NCBI GenBank assembly: GCA_947166165.1
Contig: CAMVDK010000122.1
Span: 1-9,307 of the forward strand
Source: an uncultured Porphyromonadaceae bacterium
GTDB taxonomy: Bacteria; Bacteroidota; Bacteroidia; Bacteroidales; Muribaculaceae
Direction of reading: 5' to 3'
DNA length: 9,307 nt
The notes under the pieces were generated by a model. The model ran no database searches, was not told the origin of the DNA, and worked only from the letters and a program-made list of their open reading frames with translations. The position numbers were made by a program, and so were the translations under genes. Shown piece by piece: positions 1 to 4,617 of the stretch; position 1 is the first letter of the stretch, and each line of letters starts with the position of its first letter.

Positions 1-190
1 GCGGTCGCCGCCGCAGAAAAAGTTGCACATCATCGCACGCACAATCTCGCCGTATCGGTCACCGGCCGACTCGCAGCGGCGGCCAAGATACTCGTCAATC
101 GCGCGCTCGACGGGCTTGAATTGGCTTGGTCACGAAATAAATTCCACCGAAAGGTGTGATTTTCTCATTTTTTATTTGTACCTTTGCCAT
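1..190 (-). pseudogene. IS1380-family transposase, N-terminal fragment, frameshifted
   Basis: The minus strand reads from ATG at 190 as MAKVQIKNEKITPFGGIYF, then VTKP. This is the typical start of Bacteroidales IS1380-family DDE transposases, from memory of the family. The reading then runs out of frame. The continuation (KPVERAIDEYLGRR, then a segment ending CNFFCGGDR at the window edge) is in the +1-shifted frame. Removing one A of the AA doublet near 125-126 joins the two parts as FVTKPFKPVERAI with no other change, so the lesion is a single-base insertion. The FCGGD motif is characteristic of this family shortly before its first conserved block. The catalytic DDE residues lie outside the window. 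As written the reading stops soon after the shift, so the copy should be inactive unless the indel is a sequencing error. No slippery heptamer typical of IS frameshifting is seen. Confidence 0.75.
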
Positions 191-237
191 ATCTTATTTG
201 TCTTGTCGATGAGATTTCTCTCAGTTTTTTTGCACCA

Positions 238-269
238 CTAAATTAGGTGAAATTCTCGACATGGCAAAA
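238..269 (-). promoter_or_regulatory. Promoter of the IS transposase
   Basis: On the minus strand TTTTG (plus positions 265-269) is followed after 19 nt by TAATTTAG (238-245). That is seven of eight positions of the Bacteroidetes -7 box TAnnTTTG with a good -33 box. The transposase ATG at 190 lies about 48 nt downstream of the -7 box. Confidence 0.5.
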
Positions 270-270
270 T

Positions 271-296
271 CCTGGGGAACTTTTTTGTTCCTCAGG
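271..296. repeat. Palindrome, probable IS terminal hairpin
   Basis: CCTGGGGAAC (271-280) and GTTCCTCAGG (287-296) form a 10-bp stem with one G-T wobble, closed by a loop of six T. It sits just outside the transposase promoter. It could be the tip of the IS, or a hairpin that limits read-through into the element. It has no downstream U-tract on either strand. Confidence 0.5.
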
Positions 297-365
297 ATGT
301 TACAAAAATAATTAACAAAAGTGGTGCGGATTTAAGGTAGAACCCATCTGAAAAAAATTCGCATT

Positions 366-400
366 TTTGTTGGCGGTTCCGGAAATTGAGCGTATATTTG
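366..400 (+). promoter_or_regulatory. Promoter of the LRR-dockerin gene
   Basis: TATATTTG at 393-400 matches the Bacteroidetes -7 consensus TAnnTTTG. The T-rich stretch at 364-372 supplies TTTG (366-369) or TTG (370-372); the latter is 20 nt upstream of the -7 box, the usual spacing. Transcription would start near 407, giving a leader of about 16-25 nt. Confidence 0.65.
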
Positions 401-422
401 CGCCACATAACTTCAAAAAAGC

Positions 423-2222
423 ATGGTGACTATGAATCGACTTTGTACCCTGATGATTTTGCCGCTGGCGTGCGCGGCGGCGGTTGTGGGCCATGCGGCC
501 AATTTTGACTGCGGCGGCATCACCTACCACGTGACCGACTCGGTGGCCGGCACGGTGGAAGTGGCGGCCACCGAGGCTCACAAGCAGCTCGCCGAGGTGG
601 TGATTCCTGCCGTGGTGAGCGATGGAGACGTGGAGTGGCGCGTGACAGGCATCGGCGACGGAGCCTTCTATATGGGCGCCCTGAGCCAAGTCACGCTGCC
701 CGAGGGGCTGACGCGCATAGGCGAAGAGGCGTTCCGCTACACCTATCTCAGCCACGTGGATCTGCCATCGACCTTGACCACGATTGAATATGGAGCCTTC
801 GGCGAGACGGGACTCTGCGACACGCTGGTGATTCCCGACGCGGTGACGAAGATAGGCAGCGCCGCGTTCACCTACATCCCCATCACCACCTTGCGCCTGG
901 GCCGCAGCGTGGAGCGTCTAGAAGGCGCTGCCTTTGCCGAGTGCTACAACCTGACCGACATCGGGCAACTGCCCGCCTCGCTCACCACCATCGGCGGAGA
1001 GGCCTTTGCGATGTGCGGTGTGACGAGCGCCGATATTCCCAGCTCCGTGCGCGTGCTGGGTGCGGGAGCCTTCTATGCCAGCAACCTGCATGAGGTGACG
1101 CTACACGAAGGGCTCGAATTGATAGGCGAGGACGCGTTTGCCTATACGCCGCTCACCGCTGTGAACATACCCGCCAGCGTGAGCGGCATCGGCATCAGGG
1201 CGTTTGCGGGCACTGCCCATCTGCCCGCCGTCACCGTCGATGCAGGCAACAGCCACTATACGGCCGTCGACGGCATGCTCTGCACCGCGCAGGCCGACAC
1301 CCTGGTGAGCTGCCCGGGCGGCAAGACGGGCGTGGTGCGGATGCCGGCCACGATGCGAGTGCTGAAGCTGATGGCGATGGCCGAATGCCAGGGCGTGACC
1401 GCCGTCGTGCTCAACGACGGGCTGACCGAGGTGGGCGTAGCCGCCTTCGACAATTGCAGCGCGCTCGACTCGCTGTGCGTGCCGCCGAGCATCGAGAAGT
1501 GGGGAGCCGACCTCTCTCAAACGGCGTGGTATGCCCGCCAGCCCGATGGCGTGGTGTATCTGGGTCCGGTGGCCATGAGCAAGCACTTCTCCGAGGCCAC
1601 GCTGCGCCTGCGTCCCGGCACACGCTGCGTGGTCGACCATGCCTTTTACCACAACGATGCCATCCAGCAGGTGGTGCTGCCCCGAGGGCTGGTGAGCATC
1701 GGCAACGCAGCCTTCGCCTACACGAAGTTGAAGACGCTGCGCCTGCCGGCCACCGTGAAGCACATCGGCACGTCGGCGTTCAGCAACTGCGGCGGCCTGA
1801 AGCGCATCAACTTCCCCCAGGGGCTGGAAACAATGGGAGCCTACACCCTGGCCACTTGCCTGACTCTGAACACCATCATCTCCTATTGCCCCGAGCCGCC
1901 CGAGCCGCGCGACTGGTACAGCCACTCCTTTGGCTACGGCAGCAAGTGCGTGCTCTATTGCCCCATTGGCTCCAAAGCGGCCTACGACCAAGGTGCCTAC
2001 AGCACGACATTCGTGATTAACGAAATAGGCCCGTTGGGCGACTTGAACAACGACGGAACGACCGACGTCGACGACCTGAACCGGCTCACCAACATGCTGC
2101 TCAATCTCGAGTCCAAGCCATTGCCGACCAGTGTGGCTCACTTTGTGCACGACCTGAACGGCGACGACAACATCGACATCGACGACGTCAACGAGCTGCT
2201 CAACATCATGCTGAACAAGTAA
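423..2222 (+). CDS. BspA-like leucine-rich-repeat surface protein with C-terminal dockerin-like module
   Basis: A 599-residue exported protein. Residues 1-25 form a signal peptide (hydrophobic LMILPLACAAAVV, likely cut after GHA). A short beta-rich segment (about 27-75) is followed by roughly 13 LRR_5/BspA-type repeats from about residue 77 to 480, each carrying the IGxxAF signature and phrases such as VTLPEGLTRIG. The repeats end in the capping pattern YCPIGSKAAY, usual in Bacteroidales BspA proteins. Residues 539-599 hold two calcium-loop-like repeats, GDLNNDGTTDVDD and HDLNGDDNIDIDD, each followed by an LNxLxNxxL helix, as in type I dockerins. BspA-type repeats are known in adhesion to host or other bacteria; a dockerin would tether it to a cohesin partner. 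No cohesin gene is visible here. The start at 423 is the longest; ATG 432 (MNRLCTL) gives an equally good signal peptide. No sorting tag is seen after the dockerin. Confidence 0.85.
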   Translation: MVTMNRLCTLMILPLACAAAVVGHAANFDCGGITYHVTDSVAGTVEVAATEAHKQLAEVVIPAVVSDGDVEWRVTGIGDGAFYMGALSQVTLPEGLTRIGEEAFRYTYLSHVDLPSTLTTIEYGAFGETGLCDTLVIPDAVTKIGSAAFTYIPITTLRLGRSVERLEGAAFAECYNLTDIGQLPASLTTIGGEAFAMCGVTSADIPSSVRVLGAGAFYASNLHEVTLHEGLELIGEDAFAYTPLTAVNIPASVSGIGIRAFAGTAHLPAVTVDAGNSHYTAVDGMLCTAQADTLVSCPGGKTGVVRMPATMRVLKLMAMAECQGVTAVVLNDGLTEVGVAAFDNCSALDSLCVPPSIEKWGADLSQTAWYARQPDGVVYLGPVAMSKHFSEATLRLRPGTRCVVDHAFYHNDAIQQVVLPRGLVSIGNAAFAYTKLKTLRLPATVKHIGTSAFSNCGGLKRINFPQGLETMGAYTLATCLTLNTIISYCPEPPEPRDWYSHSFGYGSKCVLYCPIGSKAAYDQGAYSTTFVINEIGPLGDLNNDGTTDVDDLNRLTNMLLNLESKPLPTSVAHFVHDLNGDDNIDIDDVNELLNIMLNK

Positions 2223-2239
2223 CATCGGCCCGCGCCGCT

Positions 2240-2290
2240 GCCGCCGGAGGCGACCATCTCGTCCGAATCAAGGTGGTCGCCTCCGGTGGC
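2240..2290. terminator. Very stable hairpin after the LRR gene, possible terminator
   Basis: GCCGCCGGAGGCGACCA (2240-2256) pairs with TGGTCGCCTCCGGTGGC (2274-2290) in a 17-bp stem with one mismatch and a 17-nt loop. It begins 18 nt after the stop codon of the LRR gene, the right place for a terminator, but there is no U-tract behind it. Factor-independent termination is therefore uncertain; it may instead protect the 3' end or be a dispersed palindromic element. Confidence 0.55.
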
Positions 2291-2607
2291 AATTGTGGCG
2301 ACGCGTTGTGCCCCCCGGTGCGGCACGCTGCGCTCGTCGTGTGGTGTTCGCTGCGCCGTGCTGGCCGGGGACTATTCAGAGGTCATCCTCCAGGTGAGCG
2401 GCTTCATTTCGATGCGTCTGATCCACCCTTCAGCCGAAACCACGTCGCCTGTGGCTCGACAAGGCTGGTCTTTACTACTTGACCAGCAAACACAGATTTG
2501 GGTGTCCCGTTGTCGAAGTGAGGATTGTTGCATCATTAAGATAAACTTGTTTCGTTTCGGACAACATTTTGTCGCTGCTGGATTCCGACCGCACCAGCCA
2601 AATGCAC
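2291..2607. other. Long spacer without a gene, partly structured
   Basis: About 317 bp in which I find no convincing coding region: the open frames here read low-complexity shadows and run out of frame into the next gene. Positions 2313-2370 can fold into an interrupted stem (CCCCGG with CCGGGG, then CGGCACG with CGTGCTG), and GCTGCGC occurs twice inside it. A second small inverted repeat, GCTGGTC (2464-2470) and GACCAGC (2481-2487), encloses a 10-nt loop. These could belong to a small RNA, a decayed gene or a regulatory leader; no family was recognised. Confidence 0.4.
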
Positions 2608-2615
2608 TAATTTTG
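2608..2615 (+). promoter_or_regulatory. -7 box of the ferritin-like gene promoter
   Basis: TAATTTTG is an exact match to TAnnTTTG. It lies 44 nt before the start codon of the ferritin-like gene, so the leader would be about 38 nt. No TTG is present at the usual distance upstream, so the promoter may be weak or activator-dependent. Confidence 0.5.
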
Positions 2616-2659
2616 CACCCAATTTATTCATCAACCCTTATTATTAGCTTTATTCTAAA

Positions 2660-3115
2660 ATGGACAAACAGAAAACCATCGAAGCCCTGCAGTTCTTCAT
2701 CACCGGACTCACCGAGGGCGCAATCGTGCACAAACTGCAAGGACAAATCTTCAAGTCGCAGGGATTCAACAAGCTGGGCGACAAGTATATCGACCACTTC
2801 AGCGAAGAGATGGGCTGGGTCGAGAAGTTCGTTGAGCGTCTGCTCGACCTGGGTGGCGAACTCAAGGCCGAAGGCGCCAAGGCCCGCGACCTGATTGCCG
2901 ATCCCGTCGACTACATCAAGGCCGACCTCAAGATTCAGGAGGCTGGCGTCGAGCTGCTTTACAAGTGCATGGCCACGCTCACCGACGACCCCACCACCTA
3001 CAGCATCATGAAGGACTACCTCGCCGACGAGGAGGAAGACCTCTACTGGAGCCAGGGTGCGCTGGAGATGATCGACAAAATCGGCGTACAGAACTGGCTG
3101 TTCACCCAGGTTTAA
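2660..3115 (+). CDS. Ferritin-like (bacterioferritin-related) protein lacking the usual metal-binding histidines
   Basis: A 151-residue, soluble, all-helical protein with the four-helix ferritin-like layout and bacterioferritin-like length (E. coli Bfr 158). The best match is the C-terminal end, LADEEEDLYWSQGALEMIDK then IGVQNWLFTQV, beside Bfr LRDEEGHIDWLE and MGLQNYLQAQI. Aligning by eye with E. coli Bfr, the four iron-binding glutamates appear kept (E19, E50, E94, E124), and M51 falls at the haem-ligand Met52. The two histidines of the ExxH motifs (Bfr H54 and H130) are replaced by W53 and D127. The di-iron centre is therefore altered, and ferroxidase activity cannot be assumed. Only one cysteine (C103) is present. 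The gene has its own -7 box, starts at the only sensible ATG, and is followed after 36 nt by a flavoprotein gene, probably in one operon. An iron-storage or stress role is inferred from the fold only. Confidence 0.75.
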   Translation: MDKQKTIEALQFFITGLTEGAIVHKLQGQIFKSQGFNKLGDKYIDHFSEEMGWVEKFVERLLDLGGELKAEGAKARDLIADPVDYIKADLKIQEAGVELLYKCMATLTDDPTTYSIMKDYLADEEEDLYWSQGALEMIDKIGVQNWLFTQV

Positions 3116-3125
3116 GTTTCCGCGT

Positions 3126-3140
3126 CTGATTTCCAATCAG
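3126..3140. repeat. Small inverted repeat between the ferritin-like and flavoprotein genes
   Basis: CTGATT and AATCAG flank a 3-nt loop within the 36-nt gap between the two genes. It is too short and lacks a U-tract, so it is not a convincing terminator; an mRNA-processing or stability role is possible but unproven. Confidence 0.25.
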
Positions 3141-3151
3141 TTCACCGACTC

Positions 3152-3793
3152 ATGAAGAAAATCATCATCATCGACGGCGGCCCGCGCAAGACCATGAACA
3201 CCGCCTCCATGCTCGAGCGCTTCGCCGAAGGCGTGCGCTCGGCAGGTGCTGATGTCGACGTGCACACCTACCGGCTCTACGACCTCACCTTCAAGGGATG
3301 CATGTCGTGCATGGCCTGCAAGGTGAAAGACCGCGCCAGCAACGTGTGCCGCTTCCGCGACGCGCTCACCCCCGTGCTCGACGACATCGCCGATGCCGAC
3401 GGGCTGGTGGTGGGCTCGCCCATCTACTTCAGCGAGGTCACCGCGCTCACACGCGCCTTCCTCGAGCGGCTGGTGTTCCCCTGGCTGAGCTACAACGACT
3501 ACAGCCTCACCGCTCCCAAGCGCATGCCCGTGGCGCTCATCTACACCATGAACGCCAACGCCGAGCAGGCCAAGGGCGTGTACCAGTGCATGAGCATCGT
3601 GGAGGGCTGCCTTGCGCGTGCCCTGGGCCAGCCCGAGCACATCGACGCCTACAACACCTATCAGGTGGCCAACTACGCCCGCTACGAACTGGCCGGCTTC
3701 CCCGAGCCCATGAAGCGCCAGTATCGCGACGAGCACTGGGAGCAAGACCTCCAGCGCGCCTTCGACGCCGGACGACGCATGGCGCTGGCCTGA
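3152..3793 (+). CDS. Flavodoxin-fold NAD(P)H-dependent oxidoreductase, iron-sulfur-flavoprotein-like
   Basis: A 213-residue cytoplasmic protein of the NADPH-dependent FMN reductase/flavodoxin-like superfamily. The N-terminus MKKIIIIDGGPRKTMNTASM is the first strand plus the phosphate-binding loop for FMN; residues 84-93 (GLVVGSPIYF) are the second FMN-contact motif. A cysteine cluster C50-x2-C53-x2-C56-x9-C66 lies between them. Iron-sulfur flavoproteins (Isf) use a compact cluster of this kind, CX2CX2CX4-7C, to bind 4Fe-4S; the last spacing is longer here, so cluster binding is plausible rather than shown. Its substrate is unknown. It starts 36 nt after the ferritin-like gene with no recognisable promoter in between, so the two are probably co-transcribed. 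A role in supplying electrons for iron release or in disposing of oxidants or quinones would fit but is inference. Confidence 0.8.
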   Translation: MKKIIIIDGGPRKTMNTASMLERFAEGVRSAGADVDVHTYRLYDLTFKGCMSCMACKVKDRASNVCRFRDALTPVLDDIADADGLVVGSPIYFSEVTALTRAFLERLVFPWLSYNDYSLTAPKRMPVALIYTMNANAEQAKGVYQCMSIVEGCLARALGQPEHIDAYNTYQVANYARYELAGFPEPMKRQYRDEHWEQDLQRAFDAGRRMALA

Positions 3794-3902
3794 CCAAGAA
3801 TCCGCTCTGTCGCGGCGCATGGGGCGTGCAACCTGTCGCTGACTGGGGTTACTTTCTCGTCTGTTTATTATTTACAGCTGAATTACCCCAAAAAGTGAAA
3901 CC

Positions 3903-4469
3903 ATGTGTAAAAAAGTTTGGAAATCAGTTCTCATCGGTCTGTGCGTGGTGATTGCCGCGCTGGCTGTGTACTACCTCACCTGGACGCCTAACACCGAGGG
4001 CATCAGCACCAAGGCCCGCTTGGCCGTGGAGCGCTCCGAGGCTTGCGACAGGCCCAACAACGACTTCCGCTATGTGATCCACTTTCCCAAGGAGTGGAAA
4101 AAGGATTACACCGGCACCCCCGGGCCGCTGCCACAGACGTGCATGAACACGGTGTCGTCGTTCTTCCACCCCGCCCCCGAAGGCAACTGGGCGCAGTGCA
4201 ACTACTTTGTGAGTCACCTCAAGCAGTTGGGCTTCGTGCAGGTCGATGACCCCAAGCCTGGCGACGTGGTTGTGTTCTTCAAGCCCGGAGGCGATGCTCG
4301 CCACACGGGGCTATATGTGGGCAACTCGCTCTTCGGGGCACTCATGAACCACTCCGACGGCGGGAAGAAGCCCAGCAACTACCACCACCATTTCCCCATC
4401 TGGTTGTACATGGTTGGCGCCGGGACGCGTGGCTACGTAGAGTACAAATTCTACCGCTGCGTGGAGTGA
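3903..4469 (+). CDS. Membrane-anchored NlpC/P60- or CHAP-like protein (putative cysteine peptidase/amidase)
   Basis: 188 residues. Residues 8-26 form one hydrophobic segment (VLIGLCVVIAALAVYYL) after a basic start, and no lipobox or clear signal cleavage site is seen, so it is likely an inner-membrane anchor with the rest in the periplasm. The distal half has the NlpC/P60 pattern: PKPGDVVVFF (117-126) followed by H134 in RHTGLYVG, which matches the PGDlvff...HvGiYlG strand-His signature. C80 in LPQTCMNTVSSFF is the best candidate nucleophile and H150 or N149 a possible third residue. Typical family members have DCSG around the Cys, which is absent, so the protein is divergent and activity is unproven. 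Peptidoglycan cleavage is the usual role of the family. It follows the flavoprotein gene by 109 bp with no strong promoter, and a hairpin follows it at 4485. Confidence 0.55.
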   Translation: MCKKVWKSVLIGLCVVIAALAVYYLTWTPNTEGISTKARLAVERSEACDRPNNDFRYVIHFPKEWKKDYTGTPGPLPQTCMNTVSSFFHPAPEGNWAQCNYFVSHLKQLGFVQVDDPKPGDVVVFFKPGGDARHTGLYVGNSLFGALMNHSDGGKKPSNYHHHFPIWLYMVGAGTRGYVEYKFYRCVE

Positions 4470-4484
4470 AACTAGCCGGCAAGG

Positions 4485-4533
4485 GTGCGAGATGCAAGGG
4501 TCTGCGTGACGCGAGCTCTTGCATCTTGCGCAC
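4485..4533. terminator. Hairpin downstream of the NlpC/P60-like gene
   Basis: GTGCG-AGATGCAAG (4485-4498) pairs with CTTGCATCT (4518-4526) and CGCAC (4529-4533), giving a 14-bp stem with a 2-nt bulge and a 19-nt loop. It starts 15 nt after the stop codon at 4469. No U-tract follows, so terminator function is inferred from position. Both arms are copies of the TTGCATCTCGCG motif repeated further downstream. Confidence 0.45.
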
Positions 4534-4571
4534 TATTGCATCTCGCGCCGTTTATACTTGCACATCTCGCG
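4486..4571. repeat. Cluster of four TTGCATCTCGCG-like motifs
   Basis: Copy 1 is inverted (4486-4498, CTTGCATCTCGCA on the minus strand). Copies 2-4 are on the plus strand: TTGCATCTTGCG (4519-4530), TTGCATCTCGCG (4536-4547) and TTGCACATCTCGCG (4558-4571, with a CA insertion). Copies 1 and 2 make the hairpin at 4485-4533. The TTG of copy 4 is the likely -33 box of the GH2 promoter, so the repeats might be operator sites. Confidence 0.6.
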
Positions 4572-4588
4572 ATTTTTGATGAACTTTG
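4558..4588 (+). promoter_or_regulatory. Promoter of the GH2 glycosidase gene
   Basis: TTG (4558-4560), 20 nt, then GAACTTTG (4581-4588) fits the Bacteroidetes pattern except for G in place of the first T. Transcription would begin near 4595, 23 nt before the ATG at 4618. This supports 4618 over the upstream in-frame ATGs at 4519 and 4579. An alternative -7 box, TATACTTG (4553-4560), lacks a well-spaced -33 box. Confidence 0.45.
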
Positions 4589-4617
4589 CAGGTCGAATCA
4601 TTAAGCCCGCCTGCATT

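Larger units (their letters stand above)
1..296 (-). mobile_element. One end of an IS1380-like insertion sequence (partial)
   Basis: The left edge of the window holds the 5' end of an insertion sequence read on the minus strand: a transposase start at 190, its promoter at 238-269, and a near-perfect palindrome at 271-296 that I take as the probable outer boundary. IS1380-family elements usually have terminal repeats starting with CC, and on the minus strand the palindrome starts with CCTGAGGAAC, which fits but does not prove the boundary. The rest of the element lies outside the window, so target duplications and the other end cannot be checked. The outer end sits about 70 bp upstream of the promoter of the LRR gene. 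Confidence 0.55.

Noticed and set aside
128..166. Minus-strand start MRKSHLSVEF with an in-frame TGA, suggesting a stop mutation or recoded codon
   Set aside because: This is the shifted frame read upstream of the insertion. The true N-terminus starts at 190 in another frame, so the TGA is an artefact of the frameshift.
179..186. TACCTTTG on the plus strand, a perfect TAnnTTTG promoter box
   Set aside because: It lies inside the minus-strand transposase coding start, has no -33 box at the right distance, and no plus-strand gene follows until 423.
2286..2894. A plus-strand open frame crossing the spacer into the ferritin-like gene
   Set aside because: Its second half is the ferritin-like gene read out of frame, and its first half has no recognisable protein features.
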